From the NCBI GenBank assembly GCA_003280055.1, contig QCGG01000007.1, positions 26,292-90,291 of the forward strand: 64,000 bases of DNA. The letters are read 5' to 3'. The stretch is from Prochlorococcus sp. AG-363-P19. Its GTDB lineage: Bacteria > Cyanobacteriota > Cyanobacteriia > PCC-6307 > Cyanobiaceae. The notes beneath the pieces were generated by a model. The model was not told the DNA's origin. It did no database searches and saw only the letters and a program-made list of their open reading frames with translations. This document shows positions 44,097-55,410 of the stretch, in pieces (positions within the stretch are counted from its first letter, which is position 1; every line of letters starts with the position of its first letter). A program made the translations under genes and the position numbers.

Positions 44097-45374
44097 ATGG
44101 TTAGAAGTTTTAGGAAAGATAAGAAAGACAAGGCTCTACCAAAGCAAATTAAATCTTCGACATTGAAAAAAAATAATTTGACTTTGTGGTTCATACCAAT
44201 TTTTCTTGTATTCCTATCTGGGTGTTTAATCGCCAGCACCCAGCGAACTTCTGATTTGGCTCAATGGTATCAACATTGGATCACCGCAGCTGTTGGAATT
44301 ATTTTTTCTAACATGCTTGCTCGACTACCTTTACGTAGATATAAGTCATTTTTGGTACCAATTTATTTGTCAACAGTTTTAAGTCTGATTGCTGTTCGTT
44401 TTATAGGTGTATCAGCTTTAGGGTCACAACGCTGGCTTAATTTAGGAGGATTAAATATTCAACCTTCCGAGGTGGCTAAGCTTGTAGTAATACTTTTGTT
44501 GGCAGCAGTCCTTGAAGATCATCCTGTGGAAAGACCACGTGATTTAATTAGACCATTAATAGTGATTTCAATACCCTGGGCACTTGTATTTCTTCAACCT
44601 GACTTAGGGACTTCTTTGGTATTTGGAGCAATCTTGATAACTATGTTGTATTGGGCTGGCATGAAAATAGAATGGGTAGTTATTCTATTTTCAGGATTAA
44701 TCACTTCTATTTTGTCAGCTACGTATGCAATGGGTCTTGTTTTTTGGATTCCATTAATTGCGTTTTTAGTTTATAGATCAGTTCCATTTAGAAAGTGGTC
44801 GGTTGTTTCTATAATTTTTTTTCAAATAAGTATTTATTTTACTACTCCATGGATTTGGCAATATGGTTTAAAACCTTATCAGCGAGACAGGCTACTCTTG
44901 TTTATGGACCCATCCAAAGATCCTCTTGGTGGTGGTTATCATTTGCTTCAAAGTACAGTTGGAATAGGGTCGGGAGGTTTGTTTGGCACAGGCCTTTTGC
45001 AAGGAGAATTAACAAAATTGCGGTTTATTCCTGAGCAGCATACTGATTTTATATTTAGTGCATTAGGTGAGGAAACTGGATTTTTAGGGACATTAATAGT
45101 GGTTTTAGGTTTCTTTCTATTGATTTTTCAACTTTTGAAGGTCGCAAGAAGAGCCCGTACTGATTACGAATCATTGGTTGTAATTGGTATAGGTGCGATG
45201 ATTATGTTTCAGGTGGTCGTTAATATATTTATGACTGTTGGACTTGGCCCAGTGACTGGGATTCCTCTCCCCTTCATGAGTTATGGGAGGACAGCATTGA
45301 TGGTTAATTTTGCTGCAATTGGATTATGTCTTTCTGTGGCTCGACAGTCTTCACTGACTTCTGAGAACTTGTGA
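44097..45374 (+). CDS. rodA: Rod shape-determining protein RodA (FtsW/RodA/SpoVE family)
   Basis: Peptidoglycan polymerase of the SEDS family in the cytoplasmic membrane. 425 residues with about ten hydrophobic segments; conserved GSQRWLNLGGLNIQPSEVAK, FLQPDLGTSLVFGAILITML, YHLLQSTVGIGSGGLFGTGL, FIPEQHTDFIFSALGEETGF and PLPFMSYGRTALMVNFAAIG. Choice of RodA over FtsW rests on the GxGGLFGxGL/FIPEQHTDFIF wording. It overlaps the following kinase gene by 4 bp. Confidence 0.92.
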   Translation: MVRSFRKDKKDKALPKQIKSSTLKKNNLTLWFIPIFLVFLSGCLIASTQRTSDLAQWYQHWITAAVGIIFSNMLARLPLRRYKSFLVPIYLSTVLSLIAVRFIGVSALGSQRWLNLGGLNIQPSEVAKLVVILLLAAVLEDHPVERPRDLIRPLIVISIPWALVFLQPDLGTSLVFGAILITMLYWAGMKIEWVVILFSGLITSILSATYAMGLVFWIPLIAFLVYRSVPFRKWSVVSIIFFQISIYFTTPWIWQYGLKPYQRDRLLLFMDPSKDPLGGGYHLLQSTVGIGSGGLFGTGLLQGELTKLRFIPEQHTDFIFSALGEETGFLGTLIVVLGFFLLIFQLLKVARRARTDYESLVVIGIGAMIMFQVVVNIFMTVGLGPVTGIPLPFMSYGRTALMVNFAAIGLCLSVARQSSLTSENL

Positions 45375-46750
45375 AAAGCTCTAGAAGCTTAAGTGCTATT
45401 CATACAAGAATGGCGGAAGGGCTGAACCCTGGTAAGGGTGATGAGGCCACAGTTAGACGTCTTTGGTGGGCTGCTTTAGAGACTCTTCAAGAGGATGTCC
45501 TGCTGCCAATGGACCCTTCTTCTGGTATCTGGATTGCGTCTCCTTTGCCTGCACTTTATGAACCTCGTTTATTAAACCGTTTTAAAGGCTGGGTATGGGC
45601 TCCAGAAGAATTGAGCAGTTTGAACTTCCCTGGAGCAGCTTTATTGCTACCAAGTAAAACAAGATCAATTTCATCTCACAGTATTTCTTGTGATAATCAT
45701 TATCAAAGGATGCCTTTAAGGGCAGAGGATGGCCGGGATCCATTGCTGATAATTATCACTCCTTCTGTTCAGGTTGCGCTTGCATTGTCTGGTAATGAAG
45801 GACAGCGGCATTTGTTAATGAGGAGTGATGCAGATGCTATCGCTGATTTATTAAAGATTCTTGATTTAAGAATTAATGATGAAGATCATGCCCAAGCGAA
45901 GGAATTGCGTAGCTCCTTAGCAGATTTAGGTCAGTTGCAAAGCCATCCTGGACTTGAAAAGTTATTTTGGCCAAGATTGGCAGAGAGATTGGCAGGTATG
46001 GCTCCTAGCCTTACTGTGCAAGCGCTTCCCACTCAAGCACTTTCATCTGAGATAAAGAATGACTCAACTTCTGAACTTTCTCTTTTAGAGGCTTTAACTC
46101 ATGAGGTAAGGACTCCACTAGCAACAATAAGAACTTTGATTCGTTCTCTTTTAAGGCGGAAAGATTTGCCAAATATTGTTGAAAATCGCTTAAAGCAGAT
46201 TGACAATGAATGTACAGAACAAATTGATCGTTTTGGTTTGATTTTTAATGCCGCTGAATTACAGCGACAGCCACAAGAAATTTCCAGACTTGCCAAAACC
46301 GATTTAGGTAAAATGTTGGAGTTGTTATATCCCTCTTCGAGTTATCAGCTTGAGAGGAGAGGGGTTCAATTAAGTCTGGACATATCCACTGACCTTGCAC
46401 TTGTCTTGAGTGATCCTGAGCGCCTTGAATGGATGTTAGGTGGGCTAATTGATCGAACGAGTCGAGGTCTCCCTCCTGGTAGTTGTCTCAGATTGAAGCT
46501 TCGTCCTGCTGGTCATAGGTTGAAACTTCAAATCTTGAGCGAAGTTCCTGATTCACATATCAGTGGAGCCGCAACCAACCAGGAAAAAGCTCAGCTTGGG
46601 CCAGTATTAAGTTGGAATCCATCAACTGGCAGCTTGGAGCTGAGTAAAGCCGCAACCCAACAATTACTTGCTAGTTTGGGCGGACGCTTAACAGATCGAC
46701 GTGATAAGGGCTTGACTGTGTTTTTCCCTGTTGCAGAGGGAAATGGGTGA
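45371..46750 (+). CDS. Sensor histidine kinase, Hik2/CSK-like, with diverged ATPase domain
   Basis: 459 residues from a GTG start overlapping the rodA stop (GTGA). The N-terminal half (about 230 residues) has no membrane helix and could be a GAF-type sensor. The HisKA box is LLEALTHEVRTPLATIRTLI with His near residue 244. In the ATPase domain the N-box reads WMLGGLIDRTSRGL instead of NLIxNAxK, and no clear DxGxG is seen. HisKA wording and the neighbouring psaD suggest the Hik2/chloroplast sensor kinase group that adjusts photosystem gene expression; this is inference. Confidence 0.7.
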   Translation: MKSSRSLSAIHTRMAEGLNPGKGDEATVRRLWWAALETLQEDVLLPMDPSSGIWIASPLPALYEPRLLNRFKGWVWAPEELSSLNFPGAALLLPSKTRSISSHSISCDNHYQRMPLRAEDGRDPLLIIITPSVQVALALSGNEGQRHLLMRSDADAIADLLKILDLRINDEDHAQAKELRSSLADLGQLQSHPGLEKLFWPRLAERLAGMAPSLTVQALPTQALSSEIKNDSTSELSLLEALTHEVRTPLATIRTLIRSLLRRKDLPNIVENRLKQIDNECTEQIDRFGLIFNAAELQRQPQEISRLAKTDLGKMLELLYPSSSYQLERRGVQLSLDISTDLALVLSDPERLEWMLGGLIDRTSRGLPPGSCLRLKLRPAGHRLKLQILSEVPDSHISGAATNQEKAQLGPVLSWNPSTGSLELSKAATQQLLASLGGRLTDRRDKGLTVFFPVAEGNG

Positions 46751-46867
46751 CTTTTTTAATTTCTTGGAATGTTGACGGGTGTGAAGGTTGCGACATGTAG
46801 TGTCCTATGGCACAAAACACAGTGCTACTTTTCACTAGTACCGGATTACGGATTTAAGAGGACAGCC

Positions 46868-47299
46868 ATGGCATCAGAGGCTTTAAAAGGTAATCTCCCA
46901 AAGAGCATCGCCAGTACAGGTGGGCTTTTAAATTCTGCTGAAACAGAGGAAAAGTACGCCATTACTTGGTCAAGTGGCAAATCTCAGGCATTTGAGCTGC
47001 CAACAGGTGGTGCAGCACTTATGAATGAGGGCGAAAACATCATGTATTTCGCTCGTAAGGAACAATGCCTTGCTTTAGGGACTCAGTTAAGAACTTCTTT
47101 TAAGCCAAGGATTGAGGACTACAAGATCTATCGCATTTTCCCTGGCGGTGACACCGAGTTTCTTCATCCAAAGGATGGTGTGTTCCCAGAGAAAGTGAAT
47201 GAGGGAAGACCAATTGTTAATCACAATCCCCGACGGATTGGTCAGAACCCTAATCCTTCAGGCCTCAAGTTCAGTGGTAAAAACACTTACGACGCTTGA
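46868..47299 (+). CDS. psaD: Photosystem I subunit II
   Basis: Stromal ferredoxin-docking subunit of photosystem I. 143 residues from ATG 46868, preceded by GAGGACAGCC; the in-frame extension upstream to 46769 does not resemble PsaD. Typical segments are [60 protein letters not shown] and [20 protein letters not shown]. Confidence 0.98.
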   Translation: MASEALKGNLPKSIASTGGLLNSAETEEKYAITWSSGKSQAFELPTGGAALMNEGENIMYFARKEQCLALGTQLRTSFKPRIEDYKIYRIFPGGDTEFLHPKDGVFPEKVNEGRPIVNHNPRRIGQNPNPSGLKFSGKNTYDA

Positions 47300-47363
47300 C
47301 AGGCTTTAATCATAATCTTTAAGGGATTAATAGCTTCACGGCAATTGCTGCGAAGGTTCCCTA

Positions 47364-48878
47364 ATGGTTAGTTCAGATAAATCCTCTTTTATGGAGGCAG
47401 CCTCTAAAGGTTCGAATTTCATCCCTTTAGCTCGAAGTTGGCCTGCAGACCTGGAGACACCTCTCTCAACTTGGATGAAGGTTGGGCAAGGTAATCCACC
47501 AGGTGTACTCCTGGAATCTGTTGAAGGTGGTGAGATAGTTGGACGGTGGAGTGTAGTGGCTACGAATCCTTTATGGACTGCTAGTTGTCGGGGCGATCGA
47601 CTAGTTAGGAGATGGCGTACAGGGAAAAAGGATGAATATATTGGAAATCCTTTTGAAGGACTTCGATCATGGTTGTCTATCTATCAGACATTGTCAGTCC
47701 CCAAGTTGCCTCCTTTAGGACAACTTTATGGAATGTGGGGTTATGAGTTGATTACTTGGATGGAGCCAAGTGTCAGTTCCCATGAGCGTGGAAATAATGA
47801 TGCTCCCGATGGTATTTGGATGCTGATGGACAGCATTCTCATTATTGATCAAGTCAAAAGATTGATAACGGCTGTTGCTTATGGAGATTTGACGGATGGT
47901 CAAGCTCCTGAGATGGCCTATCAAAGTGCTTATACAAGGCTTGATAAGTTAGAAAAGCGAATGTTAGGTCCTATTCCTGCTAATGCCCCTTTCATTTGGC
48001 AAGAAGGAACTAAGGAGTATTCAGGGGTAATTAGTAATTGCTCGCAGCCTCAGTTTGAAAATGCTGTAAAAATGGCAAAGGAGCATATTGCGGCTGGAGA
48101 TATTTTTCAATTAGTGCTGAGTCAGCGTTTTGAAGCAAGAGTAAATAAGCAGCCTATTGACTTGTATCGAAGTTTGAGAATGGTTAACCCTTCCCCTTAT
48201 ATGGCTTTTTTTGATTTTGGAGATTGGCAGTTGATCGGCTCTAGTCCTGAGGTAATGGTTAAGGCTCAGGCTGTTGAGAATGGAATTCTGGCAAGTTTGC
48301 GTCCCATTGCTGGAACTCGTCCCAGAGGGATTAGTGATCAAGAAGACCAACAGTTTGAAGCAGACTTATTGGCTGATCCTAAAGAGATAGCAGAACATGT
48401 GATGCTTGTTGATTTAGGTCGAAACGACCTTGGTCGTGTAAGCAAACCAGGAACTGTTTCTGTCAAGCAGCTCATGGTAATTGAGAAGTACTCACATGTA
48501 ATGCATATGGTTAGTGAGGTGGAAGGCCTCTTGTTATCAGATAATGATGTGTGGGATTTATTGATTTCTTCTTTTCCTGCAGGAACTGTTAGTGGGGCGC
48601 CAAAAATTCGTGCTATGCAGCTCATCAATGAATTAGAACAGCATTCTAGAGGTCCTTACTCAGGTGTATATGGTTCTGTTGATTTAACTGGAGCATTAAA
48701 TACGGCAATTACTATTCGTACTATGGTTGTTAGCAAGCATCCAGAAGGTGGTTTAAAAGTTCAGGTTCAAGCTGGAGCTGGAGTTGTTGCAGATTCCAAC
48801 CCAGAAAATGAATATAACGAGACACTCAATAAAGCCAAAGGCATGCTTGCCGCACTTGCATGCTTGGAAGCAAATTGA
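47364..48878 (+). CDS. trpE: Anthranilate synthase component I
   Basis: Makes anthranilate from chorismate with ammonia from the TrpG subunit (not in the window). 504 residues; catalytic chorismate-binding signatures GDIFQLVLSQRFEA, SPEVMVKAQ, RPIAGTRPRGISDQEDQQFE, LVDLGRNDLGRVSKPGTV, SSFPAGTVSGAPKIRAMQLI and QAGAGVVADSNPENEYNETL. The N-terminal LLES motif for tryptophan feedback is visible. It is closely followed by gshA. Confidence 0.96.
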   Translation: MVSSDKSSFMEAASKGSNFIPLARSWPADLETPLSTWMKVGQGNPPGVLLESVEGGEIVGRWSVVATNPLWTASCRGDRLVRRWRTGKKDEYIGNPFEGLRSWLSIYQTLSVPKLPPLGQLYGMWGYELITWMEPSVSSHERGNNDAPDGIWMLMDSILIIDQVKRLITAVAYGDLTDGQAPEMAYQSAYTRLDKLEKRMLGPIPANAPFIWQEGTKEYSGVISNCSQPQFENAVKMAKEHIAAGDIFQLVLSQRFEARVNKQPIDLYRSLRMVNPSPYMAFFDFGDWQLIGSSPEVMVKAQAVENGILASLRPIAGTRPRGISDQEDQQFEADLLADPKEIAEHVMLVDLGRNDLGRVSKPGTVSVKQLMVIEKYSHVMHMVSEVEGLLLSDNDVWDLLISSFPAGTVSGAPKIRAMQLINELEQHSRGPYSGVYGSVDLTGALNTAITIRTMVVSKHPEGGLKVQVQAGAGVVADSNPENEYNETLNKAKGMLAALACLEAN

Positions 48879-48880
48879 CA

Positions 48881-50020
48881 ATGAACTCTAAATTGCTTCT
48901 TAAAGGATTTGAGGTTGAGCTGTTTACCGGAAAAGCCAATGGTGAGCATGTTGGGGTTGCGATTCCAGTTAGTAATGAGTTTCCAGAATTTGTTAAAGAA
49001 CCTGATCATCGCAATCTTGAGTACATAACAAACCCTGAGAGTGATTATTTGCTTTTAAGGGAGGCTCTTTTGACACCTAGAAGAAAATTGCGATCTTGGT
49101 TAGCCCCTAGAGGTCTCACTCTTTTGCCGGGAAGTACTTTGAGTTTGGGTGATAGCAAACTTTTTGAACGGTCAGATCCCAACAATGTTTATCATGATTT
49201 AATTGAATCTTTATATGGAACGAGAGTAGTTACAGCGAGTATTCATATCAATTTAGGTATAGAGAATCTGCCATTACTTTTTGCTGCTTTGCGCTTAGTG
49301 AGATGTGAAGCATCTTTATTTCTTGCCTTGAGTGCTAGTTCACCTTTTCTTGATGGCCTTCCTACTGGTATGCACTCACAAAGATGGAGTCAATTTCCGC
49401 TGACCCCTAAAAAGGTACCGTTATTTGTTGATTATGAGCATTATGTGAGATGGGTGGAAGCCTGTCTTTTAAGTGGGGAAATGAGCAATGAACGTCATTT
49501 ATGGACCTCTGTACGCCCCAATGGGCCAAGGCGACCGTATCAGTTGAATCGACTTGAATTGCGAATTTGTGATTTGATCACTGACCCGTCTGTCCTGCTT
49601 GCACTGACGGCTCTATTAGAATTACGAGTACTTAGTCTTATGAAAGAACCTGACAAGTTAGATCCTTTCAAAGTGAGTGAATTATCGATAGAAGACTTGG
49701 GTGATTTAAGTGATAAAAATGACTCAGAAGTTTCAAAAGCCAGTCTTGATGCAACTTTGGTTCACTGGCGAGATGGAAGTTTGATTAAGTGTCGAGATTG
49801 GATTTTTAGACTTATTGATGACGTACATCCTTTAGCCAAGGAGTTGTCTTTGATTAATCAGCTTTCACCATTGATTAATGTTTTAGAGCATGGCAATCAA
49901 TCGATGAAATGGATTCAAGATTGCGCAATAGGCACTAGTGTCTCCGATGTTCTTCGAAAAGGTATTGCAGCGATGTCTTTAGAAGAGGTAAACAGCTCTT
50001 GTGCTCAGGTGAGGTTCTGA
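48881..50020 (+). CDS. gshA: Glutamate--cysteine ligase, cyanobacterial type
   Basis: First enzyme of glutathione synthesis. About 379 residues from ATG 48881 ([20 protein letters not shown]), two bases after the trpE stop. [27 protein letters not shown] and [20 protein letters not shown] fit the cyanobacterial glutamate-cysteine ligase. Its stop overlaps the ppc start (TGATG). Confidence 0.88.
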   Translation: MNSKLLLKGFEVELFTGKANGEHVGVAIPVSNEFPEFVKEPDHRNLEYITNPESDYLLLREALLTPRRKLRSWLAPRGLTLLPGSTLSLGDSKLFERSDPNNVYHDLIESLYGTRVVTASIHINLGIENLPLLFAALRLVRCEASLFLALSASSPFLDGLPTGMHSQRWSQFPLTPKKVPLFVDYEHYVRWVEACLLSGEMSNERHLWTSVRPNGPRRPYQLNRLELRICDLITDPSVLLALTALLELRVLSLMKEPDKLDPFKVSELSIEDLGDLSDKNDSEVSKASLDATLVHWRDGSLIKCRDWIFRLIDDVHPLAKELSLINQLSPLINVLEHGNQSMKWIQDCAIGTSVSDVLRKGIAAMSLEEVNSSCAQVRF

Positions 50021-53000
50021 TGGTTATGCCTAAGTCTGATTCTTCAAGAAAGCAAGAGCAAAGTTCATCTACAGTTAGTTCCGTCACTTCAGCTCGAAGT
50101 GACAAAGTTCCAGAGAATAAAGATTCTGGTCGATTGTTGGCTAATCGTCTTGAGCTTGTTGAGGATCTTTGGCAGACAGTTTTACGTAGTGAATGCCCCC
50201 CAGAACAGGCTGAAAGACTTCTCCGCTTGAAGCAACTAAGTGATCCAAAGGCAGTGGAAAGTTCTGATGATTCTGGCTCAAGCGCTGCAATTGTATTACT
50301 TATTCGCGAGATGGATTTGGCTGAGGCGATAGCTGCAGCAAGAGCATTTTCATTGTATTTCCAATTAGTTAATATTTTGGAGCAAAGAATTGAAGAGGAT
50401 AGTTATCTTGAAAGTATGAAGAATGCAAATAAGACATGTTTTGATGAACCTTTTAATCCTTTTGCCCCTCCTCTTGCTAGTCAGACTGACCCGGCTACGT
50501 TTAGAGAATTATTTGATAGATTACGAAGACTAAATGTTCCTCCAGCTCAACTGGAAAGTTTATTACAAGAATTAGATATTCGTTTGGTTTTTACTGCTCA
50601 TCCAACGGAGATTGTTAGGCATACAGTTCGACATAAGCAGAGAAGAGTTGCCAGTCTTTTACAGCAATTACAATCAGACTCGCGAGTTTCAAAGTCAGAG
50701 AAGGGAATTCTAAGACTTAAACTTGAGGAGGAGATAAGACTGTGGTGGCGTACTGATGAGTTGCATCAATTTAAACCTTCAGTTCTTGATGAGGTTGATT
50801 ATGCACTGCATTATTTCCAACAGGTTTTGTTTGATGCAATGCCACAGCTAAGAAGAAGAATTTCTACAGCTTTAGCATCTAGTTACCCTGATGTTCATCT
50901 TCCACAAGCAGCCTTTTGTACTTTTGGTTCATGGGTTGGTTCAGATCGTGATGGGAACCCATCTGTTACACCAGAAATTACTTGGAGAACAGCCTGTTAT
51001 CAAAGGGAATTGATGCTGGAGCGTTATCTCTCAGCTGTACAAGATTTGAGAGATCAATTGAGTATTTCAATGCAGTGGAGCCAGGTTAGTGCGCCATTGC
51101 TTGAGTCTTTAGAAATGGATAGATTACGTTTCCCTGAGATCTATGAAGAGCGCGCAGCTCGTTATAGATTAGAGCCTTACAGATTGAAGTTGAGCTATAC
51201 CTTAGAACGTCTAAGATTAACCAAACAAAGGAATAAAAAATTAGCTGAGACTTGTTGGTGGGAGACATCTCCAGAGGCTATTAACCCTTCTAAAAATTCC
51301 ATAGGTCTTGGCGAAGATCTTCATTATGGCTCTGTTGCTGAATTTCGTAGTGAGTTGGAGTTAATTCGGAATAGTTTAGTTAGTACAGATTTAAGTTGTG
51401 AGCCCTTAGAGACTTTGCTTACGCAAGTTCGGATATTTGGCTTTTCTTTAGCAAGTTTAGATATCCGTCAGGAAAGCACACGTCATAGTGATGCAATTGA
51501 GGAATTGACGCGTTATTTAAATCTACCTAAGTCTTATGAACAAATGGACGAGCGTGAAAAAATTCAATGGCTAAAACAAGAACTTGAGACACGACGGCCA
51601 TTAATTCCTTCTGAAGTCGAGTGGTCATCAGGGACTGCAGAAACATTTTCTGTTTTTAGAATGCTTCACCGATTGCAGGAGGAATTTGGAAGCAGAATTT
51701 GTCGAACTTATGTGATTTCAATGAGTCATAGTGTTTCCGATTTGTTAGAGGTTTTACTGCTCGCAAAAGAAGCTGGTGTGGTTGATCCAATAGCAAGGCA
51801 CGCAGAGCTTTTATTGGTACCTCTTTTTGAGACTGTTGAAGACTTGCAACATGCACCAGCTGTGATGGAACAGCTTTTTGATATGCCTATCTATAGGAAC
51901 CTGCTCCCTCGGATTGGGGAAAAGTCACAACAGCTTCAAGAGTTGATGCTTGGTTATTCAGATAGCAATAAGGATTCAGGCTTTTTATCTAGTAATTGGG
52001 AGATTCATCAAGCACAAATTGCATTACAGAATTTAGCTTTCAATAAAGGCGTAGCTTTGAGATTATTTCATGGTCGTGGAGGCTCTGTTGGTAGAGGAGG
52101 AGGTCCTGCCTACCAAGCGATTCTTGCTCAACCTAGTGGAACACTTCAAGGACGAATCAAGATAACTGAACAGGGAGAAGTTCTTGCATCAAAATATAGC
52201 CTTCCAGAGTTGGCTCTTTATAACCTTGAGACTGTTACGACAGCAGTTTTGCAAAATAGTTTGGTTACCAATCAATTAGATGCGACGCCAGAGTGGAATC
52301 AGCTTATGACTCGTTTGGCAGCAAGTTCTAGAGAGCATTACAGGGCACTTGTTCATGACAATCCGGATTTGGTTGCTTTTTTTCAGCAAGTCACACCTAT
52401 TGAAGAAATTAGTAAGTTGCAGATTTCTAGTCGTCCAGCCCGTAGAAAAAGTGGAGCTAAGGACTTGTCCAGTCTTAGAGCTATTCCATGGGTTTTTGGT
52501 TGGACACAAAGTCGCTTTTTGTTGCCCAGTTGGTTTGGAGTTGGTACAGCGCTAGAGGCAGAAGTTAATGCTGATAGTTCTCAATTGGAGCTTTTACGCA
52601 TGCTTCATCAACGCTGGCCATTCTTTCGAATGCTCATCTCAAAGGTAGAGATGACTTTGTCAAAAGTGGATCTTGATATAGCCAATCACTATGTCACTAG
52701 TCTTGGAGGCTCTGATTACTGTGAGGCTTTTGAAGGAATTTTTCAAACAATCTCAAATGAATATGCACGGACACGACAGTTGGTTTTGGATATTACCGGT
52801 CATCAAAGATTGTTAGGAGCTGATCCTGCATTGCAGTTATCAGTAGATCTTAGGAATCGCACTATTATCCCTTTGGGCTTTCTACAGGTAGCTTTATTAA
52901 AAAGATTACGTGATCAAAATAGACAACCCCCCATGAGTGAATCACCAGGGACTGATGGAGATGGAAGAACTTACAGTCGAAGTGAATTATTGCGAGGTGC

Positions 53001-53049
53001 TTTGTTGACAATTAACGGGATTGCAGCAGGGATGCGTAATACAGGCTGA
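50020..53049 (+). CDS. ppc: Phosphoenolpyruvate carboxylase
   Basis: Anaplerotic fixation of bicarbonate onto PEP to give oxaloacetate. About 1009 residues from ATG 50020 (ATG 50026 also possible). Catalytic His in [20 protein letters not shown] near residue 194, the second signature [20 protein letters not shown] near 683, [13 protein letters not shown], and the conserved C-terminus [14 protein letters not shown]. The N-terminal 40 residues are low-complexity ([18 protein letters not shown]) and may be disordered. Confidence 0.97.
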   Translation: MVMPKSDSSRKQEQSSSTVSSVTSARSDKVPENKDSGRLLANRLELVEDLWQTVLRSECPPEQAERLLRLKQLSDPKAVESSDDSGSSAAIVLLIREMDLAEAIAAARAFSLYFQLVNILEQRIEEDSYLESMKNANKTCFDEPFNPFAPPLASQTDPATFRELFDRLRRLNVPPAQLESLLQELDIRLVFTAHPTEIVRHTVRHKQRRVASLLQQLQSDSRVSKSEKGILRLKLEEEIRLWWRTDELHQFKPSVLDEVDYALHYFQQVLFDAMPQLRRRISTALASSYPDVHLPQAAFCTFGSWVGSDRDGNPSVTPEITWRTACYQRELMLERYLSAVQDLRDQLSISMQWSQVSAPLLESLEMDRLRFPEIYEERAARYRLEPYRLKLSYTLERLRLTKQRNKKLAETCWWETSPEAINPSKNSIGLGEDLHYGSVAEFRSELELIRNSLVSTDLSCEPLETLLTQVRIFGFSLASLDIRQESTRHSDAIEELTRYLNLPKSYEQMDEREKIQWLKQELETRRPLIPSEVEWSSGTAETFSVFRMLHRLQEEFGSRICRTYVISMSHSVSDLLEVLLLAKEAGVVDPIARHAELLLVPLFETVEDLQHAPAVMEQLFDMPIYRNLLPRIGEKSQQLQELMLGYSDSNKDSGFLSSNWEIHQAQIALQNLAFNKGVALRLFHGRGGSVGRGGGPAYQAILAQPSGTLQGRIKITEQGEVLASKYSLPELALYNLETVTTAVLQNSLVTNQLDATPEWNQLMTRLAASSREHYRALVHDNPDLVAFFQQVTPIEEISKLQISSRPARRKSGAKDLSSLRAIPWVFGWTQSRFLLPSWFGVGTALEAEVNADSSQLELLRMLHQRWPFFRMLISKVEMTLSKVDLDIANHYVTSLGGSDYCEAFEGIFQTISNEYARTRQLVLDITGHQRLLGADPALQLSVDLRNRTIIPLGFLQVALLKRLRDQNRQPPMSESPGTDGDGRTYSRSELLRGALLTINGIAAGMRNTG

Positions 53050-53059
53050 ACATAGCTTT

Positions 53060-53515
53060 ATGCCTTTTATTAGACGTAAGGCTTCTTCGATAAGTCTTCC
53101 ACCTGGATATCTATTAGATGCTAAAAGTTTTCCAGCTCCAAGGGCTCTTAATAGATTATTATGGCGCTGCAAAGAAGAAACTTATTCTCCAAAAATGTTA
53201 TCCTTAGCTATTAAACGTAGTGTTTATCATTTAAGTATATTTGAGGAATCTACTGGTGCCTTGGTTGGATTTGTACGTGCTACAACTGACTATGGATTAA
53301 ATGCAAATTTGTGGAATTTGGTTGCTAGGCCAGGCGATAATCAGGGGAGTTTTTTGGCTGTATTAGTCGATAGAACACTTTCTGTGTTGCGGAGGGATTA
53401 CCCTGGTTGCAGTATTTCAATCGCTGCTTCAGCCTCTTCGCTGAAAGCTTTGCAAGACCATGGTTTTCTAATTGACCCTGGAGGTATTCGGGCTATGGGC
53501 TTGAGACTTCATTGA
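53060..53515 (+). CDS. GNAT-family N-acetyltransferase
   Basis: 151 residues from ATG 53060. Central acceptor-side strand LSIFEESTGALVGFVRATTD, then LWNLVARPGDNQGSFLAVLV in the place of the acetyl-CoA pyrophosphate loop, and SISIAASASSLKALQDHGFL near the C-terminus, a common GNAT ending (the Tyr-like position is His/Gly). The P-loop is poorly conserved, so the call is moderate. Starts 10 bp after ppc. Substrate unknown. Confidence 0.7.
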   Translation: MPFIRRKASSISLPPGYLLDAKSFPAPRALNRLLWRCKEETYSPKMLSLAIKRSVYHLSIFEESTGALVGFVRATTDYGLNANLWNLVARPGDNQGSFLAVLVDRTLSVLRRDYPGCSISIAASASSLKALQDHGFLIDPGGIRAMGLRLH

Positions 53516-53542
53516 TTAGGTTTCTAAATAAAACCGTTAAAA

Positions 53543-53616
53543 CGAGCATGGAGGGACTCGAACCCCCGACCCTCAGAACCGGAATCTGATGCTCTATCCA
53601 ACTGAGCTACATGCCC
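53543..53616 (-). tRNA. tRNA-Arg (anticodon CCG)
   Basis: On the minus strand: acceptor GGGCATG with CATGCTC (one G-T pair), discriminator G, D arm GCTCAGTTGGATAGAGC, anticodon stem TCAGA/TCTGA around TTCCGGT (anticodon CCG, reading CGG), T arm GGGGGTTCGAGTCCCTC. 74 nt. The gene lies between the GNAT gene and recF. Confidence 0.96.
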
Positions 53617-53696
53617 ATATATAAGCAAAAGCCTATAGACGGGTCGACCATCAAGTCACCTGTATCACGGTAGCTTATCTACCAGTTGCCTTATGA

Positions 53697-54818
53697 CTGA
53701 TTCGACTCCATAAGCTCGAACTAGAGGGATTCCGTAACTACATCAAGTTGGAACTTGATGTAGTCGAAAACAGGCTCTTACTGATTGGGCCTAATGGAGT
53801 TGGTAAATCTAATTTGCTAGAGGCAATTGAGTTGGTATGTAGTTTGAGGTCTCATAGATGCAGTCGCGATCAAGATCTTATTCATTGGGATAAAAACGAA
53901 GCGATTATTAAAGCAGCGGCAAATCATGGAGACGAGCTTCAACTTGAGCTCAGAAGAAGAGGAGGCAGAAAGGCATGGTTAAATGAAAAAGCTTTAGTGC
54001 GTCAGTTAGACCTCATAGGTCCATTGAGATGCGTGTGTTTTAGTGCTTTGGACCTTGATTTGGTAAGAGGAGAACCGGCATTAAGAAGAAATTGGTTAGA
54101 TAGAGTGGTCCAGCAGTTGGAACCAGTTTATTCGGATTTATTAGGACGCTTCAGCAAGCTTCTTCGTCAAAGAAGTCATTTTTGGAGAAATTCCCGAAAT
54201 CATTCCACTCATGACCGATTTGCCTTGTTGAATGCTTTTGATATTCAGATGGCTTTAGTTAGTACAAGGATTCATCGCCGCAGAAAGCGGGCCTTAGAAT
54301 ATCTGCAACCTTTGGCTTCTCAATGGCAAGAAACGCTAAGTAATGGTAAAGAGAATTTCAGTATTGATTATCAATCTGGAAGTGTTTTGCAAGGAGAGGA
54401 GGATGAGCACTCTTGGAGAGTCTCTATAGAAGAACAACTACTAGCGCAACGTGACAATGAAGAAAGATTAGGAAGTTGTTCGGTAGGTCCTCATAGAGAT
54501 GAAATTGGCTTTTTGTTAAATGGTGTTTTTGCTCGTCGCTTTGCTTCCGCTGGACAGCAACGAACAATGGTTCTTGCGTTAAAGCTTGCAGAGTTGGAGT
54601 TGGTTGGTCAAATCTATGGTGACTCGCCACTTTTGTTGTTGGATGATGTTTTTGCAGAATTGGATCGAACCAGACAATTGCTATTGCTTGAGGCTGTTGG
54701 AGAAAAGTATCAAAGTCTTATTACCGCAACTCATCTCGATGTATTTGAAAGTAGTTGGAAAGCTGATTCCCAGATATTAGAGGCTGAGAACTTTAAAGGT
54801 TTTATCGACATCAGGTAA
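53697..54818 (+). CDS. recF: DNA replication and repair protein RecF
   Basis: SMC-like ATPase that helps load RecA at gaps. Walker [21 protein letters not shown] near residue 31, signature [20 protein letters not shown], Walker [18 protein letters not shown]. The expected N-terminus ([20 protein letters not shown]) is encoded only from just after a TGA at 53694-53696; the first codon there is CTG at 53697, followed by ATT, with no ATG, GTG or TTG before the internal TTG at 53748, which would remove the first strand. With the CTG start the length is 373 residues, normal for RecF. Confidence 0.9.
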   Translation: MIRLHKLELEGFRNYIKLELDVVENRLLLIGPNGVGKSNLLEAIELVCSLRSHRCSRDQDLIHWDKNEAIIKAAANHGDELQLELRRRGGRKAWLNEKALVRQLDLIGPLRCVCFSALDLDLVRGEPALRRNWLDRVVQQLEPVYSDLLGRFSKLLRQRSHFWRNSRNHSTHDRFALLNAFDIQMALVSTRIHRRRKRALEYLQPLASQWQETLSNGKENFSIDYQSGSVLQGEEDEHSWRVSIEEQLLAQRDNEERLGSCSVGPHRDEIGFLLNGVFARRFASAGQQRTMVLALKLAELELVGQIYGDSPLLLLDDVFAELDRTRQLLLLEAVGEKYQSLITATHLDVFESSWKADSQILEAENFKGFIDIR

Positions 54819-54844
54819 GGTGCAAAACAATTTTTGATAAATGT

Positions 54845-55321
54845 ATGGAGCCTATTCCTACTTGTATGCATCCCAACCCCGGATGGATGAATTTAGAGAA
54901 TAAGGATGTTAAGAGTGTGCACTCTTTTGATGATGCCAGTATCGTTGGCAAACATTGCATTCTTGAGCTTTATGACTGCGATGCAGGAAAAATCAATGAT
55001 GAGGCTTTTATTCGGACATCCCTTACTTCAGCAGCAAAGACAGCTGGGGCGAAGCTTCTCAATTTGATCACCCATCGTTTTAACCCTCAGGGGGTTACTG
55101 GCTTGGCTTTGTTGGCAGAGTCTCATATCTCGATTCATACTTGGCCTGAACATGGATATGCGGCAATTGACGTTTTTACATGTGGAAAAAAAACATTGCC
55201 GCAAAGAGCCTGCGAGTTTTTAAGTGATGAGTTGGAAGCAAAGAGTTCTTCCTTAAAGAGCTTCTATAGAGAAAGTCCTGAAAATATTGGAGATTCAAAT
55301 AGAAAGCCTGTTGATATTTAG
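54845..55321 (+). CDS. speD: S-adenosylmethionine decarboxylase proenzyme
   Basis: Pyruvoyl enzyme of spermidine synthesis. 158 residues; the self-cleavage site is [20 protein letters not shown], where Ser after Glu becomes the pyruvoyl group, followed by [40 protein letters not shown] is the N-terminal core. Residues before VGKHCILEL are a variable extension, and MHPNPGW is a possible later start. Confidence 0.93.
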   Translation: MEPIPTCMHPNPGWMNLENKDVKSVHSFDDASIVGKHCILELYDCDAGKINDEAFIRTSLTSAAKTAGAKLLNLITHRFNPQGVTGLALLAESHISIHTWPEHGYAAIDVFTCGKKTLPQRACEFLSDELEAKSSSLKSFYRESPENIGDSNRKPVDI

Positions 55322-55410
55322 TAGGTTCATTGATAAATAGCTTTATAAATTTGAGAAAAATATTTGAAACCTAGTATTTGATTACCTATATTATGCTTAA
55401 TGGGTGATTT

